Source of the DNA: Maribacter aestuarii
GTDB lineage: Bacteria > Bacteroidota > Bacteroidia > Flavobacteriales > Flavobacteriaceae
NCBI RefSeq assembly: GCF_027474845.2
Contig: NZ_CP107031.2
Coordinates: 1,812,501-1,876,500 of the forward strand
Direction of reading: 5' to 3'
Length of the DNA: 64,000 bases
Below, in pieces: positions 44,838 to 54,458 of the stretch. A model generated the notes under the pieces. It was given only the letters and a program-made list of their open reading frames with translations, was not told the DNA's origin and did no database searches. The number at the start of each line of letters is the position of its first letter. Positions within the stretch are counted from its first letter, which is position 1. The translations under genes and the position numbers were made by a program.

Positions 44838-45869
44838 ATGCAACTGTACAATACCTTAAGTGCTAAAGAAAGAGCGGCCTTAATTGAAGAGGCTGGGAAA
44901 GACCGTCTTACCATCTCTTTCTATAAGTATGCACATATCGGCAATACCGAAATCTTTAGAAACCATCTATTCATTCACTGGAACGAACTGGATGTCCTTG
45001 GCCGTATTTATGTGGCTCATGAGGGAATAAACGCGCAGTTATCGGTTCCAGCGGATTCATTTAAGGCCTTTAAAACCCACTTGGACAGTATTTCCTTCCT
45101 GGAAAATGTGCGTTTGAACATTGCCATAGAGCAGGACAACAAATCCTTTTTAAAATTGAAAGTAAAAATTCGTAACAAGATTGTTTCGGATGGACTAAAC
45201 GATACCACTTTTGACGTTACCAACAAGGGAACACACGTGGATGCAGAAAAGTTTAATCAACTCATAGACGACCCGGACACGGTCCTGGTAGATATGCGCA
45301 ACCATTATGAAAGTGAGATAGGACATTTTAAAAATGCGATAACTCCGGATGTTGATACTTTTAGGGACTCACTTGATATCATTGAAAAGGATTTAGCAAA
45401 CCATAAGGAGGATAAGAAATTGGTCATGTATTGTACGGGTGGTATCCGGTGCGAAAAGGCCAGTGCCTATTACAAACACAAAGGATTTCAACAAGTCTAT
45501 CAATTGGAAGGGGGCATAATTGAGTATGCAAGGCAGGTAGAAGCTAAAAATCTGGAAAATAAATTCATGGGCAAAAATTTTGTATTTGACCATCGGCGGG
45601 GAGAGCGCATAACGGATGATGTTATCGCTCAATGTCATCAATGTGGCGAACCCTGCGACGAACATGTAAATTGTGCAAATGAAGCCTGTCATTTATTGTT
45701 TATACAATGCGAATCCTGTGCCGAGAAATTGGATAATTGTTGTTCCATTGCATGTCAGGAAATACACGCTTTACCCTACGAAGAGCAAAAAAAGCTCCGG
45801 AAGGGTAAAGTTGTCAGTAACAAGATTTTTAAAAAAGGACGTTCCGAAGTCCTGAAATTTAAAAAGTAG
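44838..45869 (+). CDS. trhO: tRNA uridine(34) hydroxylase, rhodanese family (TrhO/YceA)
   Basis: 343 residues. N-terminal acylphosphatase-like domain (about 20-115, ending in HEGINAQLS and LNIAIEQDNKSFLKLKVKIRNKIV), a rhodanese domain (about 130-235) with active Cys199 in CTGGIRCEKAS, and a C-terminal Cys-rich section (CHQCGEPCDEHVNCANEACHLLFIQCESCAEKLDNCC) that should bind zinc. TrhO makes 5-hydroxyuridine at tRNA position 34 using molecular oxygen. Length and order of domains match the long form of the family. Transcribed alone. Confidence 0.93.
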   Translation: MQLYNTLSAKERAALIEEAGKDRLTISFYKYAHIGNTEIFRNHLFIHWNELDVLGRIYVAHEGINAQLSVPADSFKAFKTHLDSISFLENVRLNIAIEQDNKSFLKLKVKIRNKIVSDGLNDTTFDVTNKGTHVDAEKFNQLIDDPDTVLVDMRNHYESEIGHFKNAITPDVDTFRDSLDIIEKDLANHKEDKKLVMYCTGGIRCEKASAYYKHKGFQQVYQLEGGIIEYARQVEAKNLENKFMGKNFVFDHRRGERITDDVIAQCHQCGEPCDEHVNCANEACHLLFIQCESCAEKLDNCCSIACQEIHALPYEEQKKLRKGKVVSNKIFKKGRSEVLKFKK

Positions 45870-46113
45870 AAGGGTTTCAGTAGCACTTAGTAGAAGTATC
45901 CTTACGGCTAGTTGAAAGATAAATAGTATCTCCCAAAGATTGGAAATTTGAAACAGTCCTCTACATTATCATCAAGCTTTTTACATGTTGATGGAATTCG
46001 CATACCGTCAACTTACCTTTACATCGCACTAAAAAATTAGTATCTTTACCTTTAAGTTTTTATGAACCTTTTTCCGATAAAATTAAATTTTTTTCGGAGT
46101 CAATATATAACAT

Positions 46114-47289
46114 ATGGGTTGTAGTAGTTGTTCTACCAGTAAAGGTGGACAACCAAAGGGATGCAAGAATAACGGCACTTGCGGTACAGATGGTTGCAAT
46201 AAATTAACAGTTTTTGATTGGCTTTCCAACATGGCGCCTCCCAACGGGGAAAAGCTTTTTGAATTTGTTGAGGTCCGTTTTAAAAATAGCAGAAAAGAAT
46301 TCTTCAAAAACACAGAAAACCTTTCACTTTCCATTGGGGATGTTGTTGCCACGGAAGCACAATCGGGACATGATATAGGCATGGTAACGCTTGTGGGCGA
46401 ACTCGTCCGAGTACAAATGAAGCGAAAAAAAGTAGATTTTAAGGCCGCCGATTTTCCTAAAGTTTACAGAAAAGCTTCCCAAAAGGATATAGATGTTTGG
46501 CAAAAATGCCGGAATAGGGAAGAGGAAATAAAAAAACGCGCTAGGGAGATTGCAATTATCTTGAAATTACAGATGAAGATTTCCGATGTTGAGTTTCAAG
46601 GAGATGGCTCTAAAGCTACCTTCTACTATACGGCAGAGGAGCGCGTAGACTTTAGGCAGCTCATAAAGGACATGGCGAAGGCCTTTGGTATCCGTATAGA
46701 GATGCGTCAAATCGGATACCGACAGGAAGCCCAGCGCTTGGGCGGAATCGGGTCTTGCGGAAGGGAACTTTGTTGCTCTACGTGGTTAACGGATTTTAGG
46801 TCCGTAAGCACATCGGCGGCTAGATACCAGCAACTTTCGTTAAATCCGCAAAAATTGGCCGGGCAATGTGGTAAACTTAAATGTTGCCTCAATTATGAGC
46901 TAGATGTCTACCTTGACGCTCTAAAGGATTTTCCACCACAGGACACCAAATTATTCACGGAGAAAGGTCTTGCTTTCTGCCAAAAAACGGACATTTTTAA
47001 GGAAATGTTATGGTTTTCGTATAAAGATGAACCCAGCAATTGGCATGTTCTTTCGAAAGATCAAGTAAATGAAATTTTGGCAATGAACAAAAAGAAGGAA
47101 AAGGTTGCCAGCTTGGAAATGTACGCTTTGGAGAACCCTGTGGAGGAAAAGGTTGTTTTTGAAAATGTTGTTGGTCAGGACAGTCTTACACGATTTGACC
47201 AACCCAAACGCAAGAAGAGCAATAGGAACAAGAACAGAAACAGACGGAAAAATTCCAATAACAAAAGGAGGAACCAAAAGAATGCGTAA
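46114..47289 (+). CDS. ricT: PSP1-domain regulatory protein RicT-like
   Basis: 391 residues. The N-terminus is Cys-rich (CSSCSTSKGG ... CKNNGTCGTDGC). The PSP1 domain lies at about 150-255 with the diagnostic EAQRLGGIGSCGRELCCSTWL and AGQCGKLKCCLNYELDVY cysteine motifs. In Bacillus the RicT homologue forms an Fe-S-containing complex with RicA and RicF that directs RNase Y mRNA processing. The C-terminal ~40 residues are a Lys/Arg/Asn-rich RNA-binding-like tail, which fits an RNA role. It overlaps gldH by 8 bp and heads the conserved ricT-gldH-PBP1a unit of flavobacteria. Confidence 0.85.
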   Translation: MGCSSCSTSKGGQPKGCKNNGTCGTDGCNKLTVFDWLSNMAPPNGEKLFEFVEVRFKNSRKEFFKNTENLSLSIGDVVATEAQSGHDIGMVTLVGELVRVQMKRKKVDFKAADFPKVYRKASQKDIDVWQKCRNREEEIKKRAREIAIILKLQMKISDVEFQGDGSKATFYYTAEERVDFRQLIKDMAKAFGIRIEMRQIGYRQEAQRLGGIGSCGRELCCSTWLTDFRSVSTSAARYQQLSLNPQKLAGQCGKLKCCLNYELDVYLDALKDFPPQDTKLFTEKGLAFCQKTDIFKEMLWFSYKDEPSNWHVLSKDQVNEILAMNKKKEKVASLEMYALENPVEEKVVFENVVGQDSLTRFDQPKRKKSNRNKNRNRRKNSNNKRRNQKNA

Positions 47290-47767
47290 CACGGCATATA
47301 TTATAGCACTACTCTTAGGGTTGTCATCATGTAAGACAGATATCGTTAATACGAAATACCAAACACTTAGTGGCGGGATATGGAGCAAGGAGGATACGCT
47401 GCGATTTACTTTTCAGGAATTGGATACCGTACAGCAATATGACGTATTTATCAACGTTAGAAATGATGATAATTACCCTTTTAGCAATCTTTTTTTAATT
47501 ACTTCCCTCACTACCCCGAAGGGAGAGGTACTGCAAGATACCTTAGAGTACAATATGGCACTATCAGATGGTACTTGGTTGGGTCGCGGAAATGGCAGTA
47601 TTAAGGAAAACAAGCTCTGGTACAAAGAAAACATCGTTTTTCCATCGTCCGGCGTATATACATTAGAGGTAATGCATGCTATGCGTAAAAACGGTAACGT
47701 TTCCGGGATTGTAGGTCTGGAAGGTATTACGGATGTAGGAATAGAAATAACAAAAAGTACCCCTTAG
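47282..47767 (+). CDS. gldH: Gliding motility lipoprotein GldH
   Basis: 161 residues from ATG 47282, inside the end of ricT. Lipobox LSSC (Cys17). Beta-rich body with the GldH features GGIWSKEDTLRFTF, NVRNDDNYPFSNLFLI and WLGRGNGSIKENKLWYKENIVFPSSGVYTLEV. Required for gliding in Flavobacterium johnsoniae, probably by stabilising the motor. Together with sprE it indicates that this organism glides and has a type IX secretion system. Followed after 3 bp by the PBP1a gene. Confidence 0.93.
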   Translation: MRNTAYIIALLLGLSSCKTDIVNTKYQTLSGGIWSKEDTLRFTFQELDTVQQYDVFINVRNDDNYPFSNLFLITSLTTPKGEVLQDTLEYNMALSDGTWLGRGNGSIKENKLWYKENIVFPSSGVYTLEVMHAMRKNGNVSGIVGLEGITDVGIEITKSTP

Positions 47768-47770
47768 AAT

Positions 47771-50113
47771 ATGGCAAAAGCGGTTAAGAAAAAGGAATCT
47801 ACTGGATTTTTCAAATACATTAAGTGGTTTTGGATATTATTTGTATCCGGTATCGTCTTTGTGGCGTTGATTTTCCTGTCGGCGTCTTGGGGTCTTTTTG
47901 GAGAGCTCCCTCCATATGAATATCTGGAAAATCCCCAGACCAACCTGGCCTCTGAAATCTTGTCCTCGGATGGGCAGACCTTAGGTAAGTTCTATTTGGA
48001 TGATAATCGCACCAACCTAAAGTATGATGACCTTCCAGAAAACCTGGTCAATACATTAATTGCAAGTGAAGATATACGTTTTCAAGAGCACTCGGGAATA
48101 GACGCCAGAGGTACGCTAAGAGCTGCTTTCTTTTTGGGAAAAAGAGGGGGAGCTAGTACCATTTCACAGCAATTGGCGAGGCAACTCTTTGTTGGAGTAA
48201 GGTCCAGGAATAAATTTGAGACGTTTAAACAAAAGGTCAAGGAATGGGTTTTGGCGATTAGATTGGAACGCAGCTATACCAAAGAGGAAATCATCAGTAT
48301 GTACCTGAACATTTATGATTTTGGCAACAATGCGGACGGTATACGTTCTGCTGCTCGTATTTATTTTGGCAAGGAACCCATGGAGTTAAAAATTGAGGAA
48401 TCGGCCATGCTGATAGGGATGCTTCAAAACTCTTCATTATATAATCCACTGCGTCGGGAGGAGCTGACAAAGAATAAAAGAAATATCGTGCTTGGACAAT
48501 TGGCACGATACGATTATATCACGGAACAGGAAAAGGATTCGCTACAGGCCTTAAAAATGGATATCAATTTTAACCCTGAAAACCATAGGGAAGGATTGGC
48601 AACCTACTTTAGAATGTACTTACAGCGCTACATGAACGATTGGATAAGTAAGAATCCAAAACCTGCCTTGGAAGGCGAACGTGATCGTTGGAACCTTTAC
48701 CTAGACGGATTAAGAATCTACACAACGATTGATTCCCGCATGCAAAAAAATGCCGAGGAAGCGGTAAGTGAACATATGAAGCGACTCCAAGCCGAATTCT
48801 TTGTTCAGAACACCCCTGAGCGTAATAGAACAGCACCTTTTTTAGACGTTCCGCAGGAGGAAATTGATAAAATAATGGAAAGGGCCATGAAAAGATCGGA
48901 ACGGTGGAGGATTATGAAGGAGAAAGGTAGTTCTGAAGAGGAAATACGTGAATCCTTTACAAAAAAGACCGAAATGACGGTCTTTGATTGGAAGAGTGAT
49001 ACCAAAGAAAAGGATACCATCATGACACCATTGGATTCCATTAGATACTATAAGACCTTCTTGAGAACCGCAATGATGTCCATGGAGCCTCAGAGCGGAC
49101 ATGTTAAGGCTTGGGTCGGGGGCATTGATTATAAACACTTTCAATATGACAATGTGTTTCAAGGTGCCATACAGGCAGGATCTACCTTTAAGCCATTTGT
49201 TTACGCTGCCGCGATTGACCAGCTACGTTTGTCGCCTTGTGAAATGCTGCCAGATACCGAATATTGGATTGAGGCGGGCAAACATGGAAATATGGAGGCT
49301 TGGGGTCCAAAAAATTCGGATGGTACCTATTCCGGTAAAAATATGACACTTAAATACGCTTTGGCCAATTCGGTAAACACCGTAACGGCCCAGCTTATAG
49401 ATAGGGTAGGTCCAAAATCTGTGGTAAACATTACGAACAATCTTGGTTTTTCTAGGGAAATTCCTTCGGTGCCATCTATTGCATTGGGTACGGCGGATGT
49501 AAACGTTTATGAAATGGTTGGGGCCTATGGTATGTTTGCCAATGAAGGGGTTTATGTAAAACCGGTCATGGTAACCCGTATAGAGGATAAGAACGGCACA
49601 GTACTTTATGAATATGTTCCAGAAACAAAGGATGTGCTAAGCAAGGAAGTTTCCTATGCCATGATAGAATTAATGAAAGGAGTAACACAAAGTGGATCTG
49701 GTGCCAGATTACGCCATAGTTTCAATATAAATAACACGGTGTACAAAGAAGTTGTTACAGGTTATCCTTATGAACTTACAAACCCAATTGCTGGGAAAAC
49801 AGGAACTACTCAAAATAATAGTGATGGTTGGTTTATGGGAATGGTACCAAATTTGGTAACCGGTGTTTGGGTAGGAGGTGAGGACAAACCTATACACTTT
49901 AATAGAACCGCCTATGGTCAGGGAGCTTCTATGGCATTGCCCATCTGGGGTTTATATATGAAAAAGAATTATGCTGACGAGGAGTTGGATGTTTCTACGG
50001 AAGATTTTGAAAAACCGGAGAACATGTCCATTATAGTAGATTGTGATAAATTCTTTGCGAATCAGCAAAAGGATACCGATATCGAGGAGGATTTAGAGGA
50101 TTTAGATTTCTAA
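47771..50113 (+). CDS. Class A penicillin-binding protein 1A
   Basis: 780 residues. One N-terminal membrane helix (about 17-40). The transglycosylase domain has its glutamate in ASEDIRFQEHSGIDARGT and GGASTISQQLARQL. The transpeptidase domain has Ser in GSTFKPFVY (SxxK), the SVN triad in ALANSVNTVTAQL and KTG in AGKTGTTQNNSDGWFMG. Makes and cross-links peptidoglycan. A charged insertion around residues 345-430 is characteristic of Bacteroidota. Ends at 50113; a hairpin at about 50148 closes the operon. Confidence 0.95.
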   Translation: MAKAVKKKESTGFFKYIKWFWILFVSGIVFVALIFLSASWGLFGELPPYEYLENPQTNLASEILSSDGQTLGKFYLDDNRTNLKYDDLPENLVNTLIASEDIRFQEHSGIDARGTLRAAFFLGKRGGASTISQQLARQLFVGVRSRNKFETFKQKVKEWVLAIRLERSYTKEEIISMYLNIYDFGNNADGIRSAARIYFGKEPMELKIEESAMLIGMLQNSSLYNPLRREELTKNKRNIVLGQLARYDYITEQEKDSLQALKMDINFNPENHREGLATYFRMYLQRYMNDWISKNPKPALEGERDRWNLYLDGLRIYTTIDSRMQKNAEEAVSEHMKRLQAEFFVQNTPERNRTAPFLDVPQEEIDKIMERAMKRSERWRIMKEKGSSEEEIRESFTKKTEMTVFDWKSDTKEKDTIMTPLDSIRYYKTFLRTAMMSMEPQSGHVKAWVGGIDYKHFQYDNVFQGAIQAGSTFKPFVYAAAIDQLRLSPCEMLPDTEYWIEAGKHGNMEAWGPKNSDGTYSGKNMTLKYALANSVNTVTAQLIDRVGPKSVVNITNNLGFSREIPSVPSIALGTADVNVYEMVGAYGMFANEGVYVKPVMVTRIEDKNGTVLYEYVPETKDVLSKEVSYAMIELMKGVTQSGSGARLRHSFNINNTVYKEVVTGYPYELTNPIAGKTGTTQNNSDGWFMGMVPNLVTGVWVGGEDKPIHFNRTAYGQGASMALPIWGLYMKKNYADEELDVSTEDFEKPENMSIIVDCDKFFANQQKDTDIEEDLEDLDF

Positions 50114-50147
50114 ACACGATTTCAGGACAGAAAGGATTATCAATATA

Positions 50148-50177
50148 GGACCTCGCACATTGTGGGGTCTTTTTTTA
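50148..50177 (+). terminator. Probable terminator after PBP1a
   Basis: Imperfect stem GGACCTCGCAC / GTGGGGTC(T) followed by a run of seven T residues. The stem has mismatches, so confidence is moderate. Confidence 0.6.
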
Positions 50178-50231
50178 AGATGAAAACGGTTAAAAAACCG
50201 TAAATTGGGGAGACAATTATAATGTGGAACT

Positions 50232-50933
50232 ATGATTAAAAAAACAGTAGCTGACGTCAACGAAGCTTTAGAAGGGGTACAGGACGGAATGACATTTATG
50301 CTAGGCGGGTTCGGTCTTTGTGGTATACCGGAAAATGCCATTAATGCATTGGTTAAGTTGAATATTAAGGATATAACCTGTATTTCAAATAACGCTGGCG
50401 TGGATGATTTTGGCTTGGGCCTTCTATTACAAAAACATCAAATAAAAAAAATGATTTCTTCCTACGTTGGTGAAAACGACGAGTTTGAACGGCAGATGTT
50501 GAGCGGGGAACTGGAAGTTGAACTTACCCCCCAAGGTACCCTGGCAGAAAAGTGCAAGGCCGCACAAGGAGGCTTCCCGGCATTTTTTACGCCTGCAGGC
50601 TACGGTACAGAGGTTGCCGAAGGAAAAGAGACCAGGGAATTTGATGGCAAAATGTACGTGCTGGAAGAGGCTTTTAAGGCCGATTTCTCTTTTGTAAAGG
50701 CTTGGAAAGGTGACGAAGCGGGCAATCTCATTTTTAAGGGAACTGCAAGAAATTTTAATCCGTGTATGTGTGGAGCCGCAAAGATTACGGTAGCTGAGGT
50801 AGAAGAACTTGTACCTGCTGGAGAACTGGACCCAAATCAAATCCATGTCCCGGGTATTTTTGTCCAACGCATATTTCAAGGTCAGGATTATGAGAAGAGA
50901 ATTGAACAAAGAACGGTGAGGGAAAGAAAATAA
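50232..50933 (+). CDS. scoA: Succinyl-CoA:3-ketoacid CoA transferase subunit A
   Basis: 233 residues. CoA-transferase family I alpha subunit: [32 protein letters not shown] at the N-terminus and the oxyanion-type glycine loop [23 protein letters not shown]. It joins the beta subunit encoded 2 bp downstream to move CoA between succinyl-CoA and acetoacetate in ketone body and amino acid breakdown. Length and motif order are typical. Confidence 0.93.
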   Translation: MIKKTVADVNEALEGVQDGMTFMLGGFGLCGIPENAINALVKLNIKDITCISNNAGVDDFGLGLLLQKHQIKKMISSYVGENDEFERQMLSGELEVELTPQGTLAEKCKAAQGGFPAFFTPAGYGTEVAEGKETREFDGKMYVLEEAFKADFSFVKAWKGDEAGNLIFKGTARNFNPCMCGAAKITVAEVEELVPAGELDPNQIHVPGIFVQRIFQGQDYEKRIEQRTVRERK

Positions 50934-50935
50934 TT

Positions 50936-51592
50936 ATGTTAGATAAAAATGGAATAGCCCAACGAATTGCTAAAGAGGTAAGGGATGGGTATTATGTAAA
51001 CTTGGGAATAGGTATACCCACTTTGGTTGCTAATTTTGTACGGGATGATATTAGCGTAGAGTTTCAGAGTGAAAACGGAGTGCTAGGCATGGGGCCATTT
51101 CCTTTTGAAGGAGAAGAGGATGCCGATATTATAAACGCCGGAAAACAAACCATTACCACGTTGCCGGGAGCATCTTTCTTCGATTCTGCTACGAGCTTCG
51201 CGATGATCAGAGGCCAACATGTAGATTTAACCATACTTGGTGCGATGGAAGTATCTGAGGAAGGGGATATTGCTAATTGGAAGATTCCAGGAAAAATGGT
51301 CAAGGGAATGGGAGGGGCTATGGATCTGGTAGCATCCGCCGAGAACATTATTGTGGCCATGATGCACACCAACAGGGCAGGGGAGTCTAAACTTTTGAAA
51401 AAATGCTCCTTACCGTTGACAGGGGTAAAGTGTGTAAAAAAAATAGTAACGAATTTGGCCGTACTGGAAGTCACCGACGAAGGTTTTTTATTGCTGGAAA
51501 GGGCACCTGGGGTAAGTGTCGAACAAATAACGGAGGCAACTGAAGGGAAATTGGTGGTTCCTGGGGATGTGCCGGAAATGATTTTAAATTAG
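50936..51592 (+). CDS. scoB: Succinyl-CoA:3-ketoacid CoA transferase subunit B
   Basis: 218 residues. The active-site glutamate lies in the conserved SENGVLGMGPF segment (Glu near residue 44). N-terminal GYYVNLGIGIPTLVANFV and the GGAMDLV motif are also standard. Starts 2 bp after subunit A, so the two are translated together. No terminator hairpin is obvious directly after the stop. Confidence 0.94.
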   Translation: MLDKNGIAQRIAKEVRDGYYVNLGIGIPTLVANFVRDDISVEFQSENGVLGMGPFPFEGEEDADIINAGKQTITTLPGASFFDSATSFAMIRGQHVDLTILGAMEVSEEGDIANWKIPGKMVKGMGGAMDLVASAENIIVAMMHTNRAGESKLLKKCSLPLTGVKCVKKIVTNLAVLEVTDEGFLLLERAPGVSVEQITEATEGKLVVPGDVPEMILN

Positions 51593-51749
51593 CTTTTGCC
51601 GTCAATTTATCGATGAAAGGGGACCGATTGTTTTTTTCACAACATTCTGGAATGGGTTCACAACAATAATTAAATAAGAACTTGCTTTTGATATTATATT
51701 TACCATGTAAAAATGAGACACCCCAGATTAACCTAATAAATTAACCCCA
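51593..51749. other. Intergenic leader region after scoB
   Basis: About 157 bp without a gene. TTCACAACA occurs twice (near 51636 and 51658). No hairpin terminator for scoAB is seen, so the scoAB transcript may read on to the terminator at 51881. Confidence 0.4.
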
Positions 51750-51857
51750 ATGAACTCCCAAATGAATCACATCGCGCCAGAAGAAAAAGTACAAGTGTAT
51801 CGAAATGATTTTTTTAGCGGTATTGTACTCTTGACCAAAAAACTATTTATGTTATAG
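51750..51857 (+). CDS. Candidate small protein, 35 aa, unknown function
   Basis: ATG 51750 to TAG 51857 encodes a 35-residue peptide: a polar N-terminal half (NHIAPEEKVQVYRND) and a hydrophobic C-terminal half (FFSGIVLLTKKLFML). It is followed 24 bp later by a very strong terminator, which marks the 3' end of a transcript. The gap has no other gene. I do not recognise the sequence. It may be a genuine small membrane-active or regulatory peptide, or part of a small RNA. Confidence 0.3.
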   Translation: MNSQMNHIAPEEKVQVYRNDFFSGIVLLTKKLFML

Positions 51858-51880
51858 ATTTTTTTCAAAAAATTATTTTA

Positions 51881-51912
51881 AAGAGCAACTTCCCAAGTTG
51901 CTCTTTTTTTAT
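51881..51912 (+). terminator. Strong intrinsic terminator after the 35-aa ORF
   Basis: AAGAGCAACTT (51881-51891) pairs perfectly with AAGTTGCTCTT (51895-51905) around CCC, followed by seven T residues. Confidence 0.85.
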
Positions 51913-52178
51913 GCCCTAATTTTAAGTAATGCATTTTTTTGGAGGATATAGATTTTCAGTACAAAAGGAATTTATATTAGGTAATTGATTAAAAATATTG
52001 AAGCACATTACATTTTGTCGATAAAATAATGCTTTTTGTCGGATATTTGACTACATTATAATTGTAAACATCAAAAAAAGGTATTTTCACCACATATTTA
52101 AAGATGTAGGAAAATTCTTTCATATATTTGTTGAGTAACCAAAGTGAAACCCAAATCGCTTTTAAAACTTAACCTAAA
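51913..52178. other. AT-rich intergenic region, no gene seen
   Basis: 266 bp between the terminator above and the small lipoprotein gene. It contains TTTTGTCG twice (around 52014 and 52034) and a TATATTTG element at 52123-52130 that fits TAnnTTTG and may be the lipoprotein promoter, 48 bp before its ATG. Confidence 0.4.
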
Positions 52179-52547
52179 ATGAAGACCTTTTGTAAATGTT
52201 TGCTATTGTGCGTTCTTTTTGCTTCTTGTTCAAAAATTGAGATTAATGATGATCCTATTATTGGAATTTGGCACCATACTGTAAAAACAGCTACCAATAC
52301 CAATAAGTTGGTAGTTGACTCCGAAGAATGGATTTTTAACGATGTATACCTGGGTAGGTTTCACGGATACAAAAACGGAGAGGTTATCTTTCTGACCGAT
52401 TTTAGCTGGAGCGCAGATAACGGTATCTATAAAGTTTCGTACCCTGGAACCGATTTTCCAGACGATTACGTAAAAATGGAAGAAACAGCCGAAGGAATTA
52501 TTTTAATGAGAACGGAAGGTAAATTATTTGCTGAAAAACAGGACTAA
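52179..52547 (+). CDS. Small lipocalin-like lipoprotein, unknown function
   Basis: 122 residues. Type II signal peptide (LFASC, Cys17) and then IIGIWHHT, the start typical of Bacteroidota lipocalin-like lipoproteins (G-x-W). The remaining ~100 residues are beta-strand rich, with no catalytic motif. Transcribed alone; a perfect hairpin terminator follows at 52713. Confidence 0.7.
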   Translation: MKTFCKCLLLCVLFASCSKIEINDDPIIGIWHHTVKTATNTNKLVVDSEEWIFNDVYLGRFHGYKNGEVIFLTDFSWSADNGIYKVSYPGTDFPDDYVKMEETAEGIILMRTEGKLFAEKQD

Positions 52548-52712
52548 GGAGATTATAACGAAATACCTACTTCATATGCTTACCAGAAATGGACAATGAC
52601 AAGACCTTATCGAAGAGCTCACAGCGGATTTGAGAATTTCGAATAAGGCCGTCTTACAACTTGCCAAGAGTTTGTTTATGCTTTGAAAGACTAAAGCGTA
52701 GAATTCCCCCAT

Positions 52713-52740
52713 AAGGAGCAAATTTATTTGCTCCTTTTTC
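52713..52740 (+). terminator. Intrinsic terminator after the small lipoprotein gene
   Basis: AAGGAGCAAAT (52713-52723), TT loop, ATTTGCTCCTT, then T residues: an 11-bp perfect stem. Confidence 0.8.
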
Positions 52741-52753
52741 TATTTTTAGGCTT

Positions 52754-53281
52754 ATGGAACTTCAATTTAAGAAATGTGAGAATAAGGATATTGAGGAATT
52801 GCTATATATTTCTCGGAAAACCTTTATAGATGCTTTTGAAAAGGATAACGACCCAGAGGACTTTAAGACTTATATTGATTTTGCTTTTGACGAAATGAAA
52901 ATTAAGAGTGAACTTGAAAACCCAAATTCTTCCTTTTATTTTAGTTTTCTAGATAAGGCTTTAGTAGGTTATTTTAAACTGAACGAGAACGATGCCCAGA
53001 CAGATATTAAAAATAAGAACAATGTGGAATTGGAGCGTATCTACGTTTTAAATGATTTTCAGGGTAGAAAAATTGGTCAAAAGCTCTTACAACATGCAGT
53101 AAAACTTGGTGCTGAAAAAGGTAAGGAATATATATGGTTGGGTGTTTGGGAGAAGAACGTGGCTGCTATCCGATTTTATCAGAAATACGGTTTTAAAAAG
53201 TTCGGCACCCACCCATACTACATTGGAAACGATAAACAGACCGATTGGTTAATGCGGTACGATTTGAGTAACTTCCAGTAA
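52754..53281 (+). CDS. GNAT-family N-acetyltransferase
   Basis: 175 residues. The GNAT fold is visible from the beta-4 strand ELERIYVLNDFQGRKIGQKLL, where QGRKIGQ is the acetyl-CoA pyrophosphate loop, to YIWLGVWEKNVAAIRFYQKYGFKKFGTH, the usual motif B. Such proteins acetylate small amines or protein termini; the substrate is not predictable. Ends with YDLSNFQ. Followed 22 bp later by the serine hydrolase gene, so the two may be cotranscribed. Confidence 0.9.
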   Translation: MELQFKKCENKDIEELLYISRKTFIDAFEKDNDPEDFKTYIDFAFDEMKIKSELENPNSSFYFSFLDKALVGYFKLNENDAQTDIKNKNNVELERIYVLNDFQGRKIGQKLLQHAVKLGAEKGKEYIWLGVWEKNVAAIRFYQKYGFKKFGTHPYYIGNDKQTDWLMRYDLSNFQ

Positions 53282-53303
53282 ATTTCACAAATACAATCAA
53301 TCA

Positions 53304-54458
53304 ATGAAAAACATTGCTCCACTTATCCTTTCACTAGCTTTTCTGACTGCGGTGAGCGCTCAAGAAAATTATTATTTTCCTGAAAGAAATGCGGATTGGT
53401 CTCAAAAATCTGCTTCAGATTTTACAATTGATGCAGAGAAACTTAAACAGGCCGTAAGTTTTGCTGAAGCCAATGAATACTCAGGTTCACGAGATTTAAG
53501 GATTGCCATTCTAAAAGGATTTGAAAGCGAACCCTTTCATGAAATTCTTGGTCCAACGAAAAAGCGAGGTGGTCCAGCCGGAATGATTTTAAAAAATGGC
53601 TACATAGTGGCGCAGTGGGGAGATACCAAACGGGTGGATATGACCTTTAGTGTTACCAAAAGTTTTTTAAGTACAATGGCCGGTCTGGCAGTTGATGAAG
53701 GGCTTATTGCAAACTTAGATGATAAGGTAGTGGGTTATATATGGGATGGAAATTTTGCAGGGGCGCACAATTCAAAAATTAGCTGGGAGCACTTATTGCA
53801 ACAAAATTCCGCTTGGTCCGGTGAACTTTGGGGCGGTAAGGATTGGGCGGATAGACCACCAAAAGAAGGCGGCATTGATGATTGGAAATTTCAGCGGCCT
53901 GCGGAGCCGGGAACGGTCATGGAATACAATGATGTACGTGTAAATGTTCTGGCCTATGCACTAACACACTTATGGCGAAAGCCAATGCCAGTTGTCCTGA
54001 AAGAAAAAATAATGGATAGGATAGGAGCGTCAACTTCTTGGCGATGGCATGGTTACGACCATGCTTGGACAGAGATAGATGGATTAAAAATGAAGTCTGT
54101 TACGGGTGGAGGTCATTCCGGTGCTGGACTCTTTATCAACACGGAGGACATGGCACGGTTTGGTCTATTATTTTTGAACAACGGTAAATGGAAAAATGAG
54201 CAACTCATAAGCAAAGAATGGATTGAGATGGCTGTTGAGCCCTCAGTACCCAATAAGAACTACGGATATATGTGGTGGCTAAATAAAAAGGGGAACAGGC
54301 ATTGGGAAGGTCTCTCGGAGACTATTTATTATGCCGCCGGCTTTGGGGGTAATTTCATTATAGTGGATAAGGAGAACGACATGGTAGTGGTTACCCGGTG
54401 GTTAGAACCTAATAAAATTGGGGAGTTTATGACTAAATTGAATGCCGCCCTGAACTAA
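53304..54458 (+). CDS. Serine hydrolase, beta-lactamase class C family
   Basis: 384 residues with a signal peptide (~1-19). The active-site SxxK is FSVTK (Ser116, Lys119) and the second-motif tyrosine is in VMEYNDVRVN (YxN). A C-terminal HSGAG-type motif (GGGHSGAGLF) replaces KTG. This is the esterase/DD-peptidase branch of the class C fold rather than a resistance enzyme. The periplasmic substrate is unknown. It converges on the aminotransferase with a 4-bp overlap. Confidence 0.85.
   Translation: MKNIAPLILSLAFLTAVSAQENYYFPERNADWSQKSASDFTIDAEKLKQAVSFAEANEYSGSRDLRIAILKGFESEPFHEILGPTKKRGGPAGMILKNGYIVAQWGDTKRVDMTFSVTKSFLSTMAGLAVDEGLIANLDDKVVGYIWDGNFAGAHNSKISWEHLLQQNSAWSGELWGGKDWADRPPKEGGIDDWKFQRPAEPGTVMEYNDVRVNVLAYALTHLWRKPMPVVLKEKIMDRIGASTSWRWHGYDHAWTEIDGLKMKSVTGGGHSGAGLFINTEDMARFGLLFLNNGKWKNEQLISKEWIEMAVEPSVPNKNYGYMWWLNKKGNRHWEGLSETIYYAAGFGGNFIIVDKENDMVVVTRWLEPNKIGEFMTKLNAALN

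Noticed and set aside
52560..52700. Possible gene fragment after the small lipoprotein
   Set aside because: Only very short frames (longest about 16 codons) and no recognisable motif; it looks like plain intergenic DNA before the terminator.
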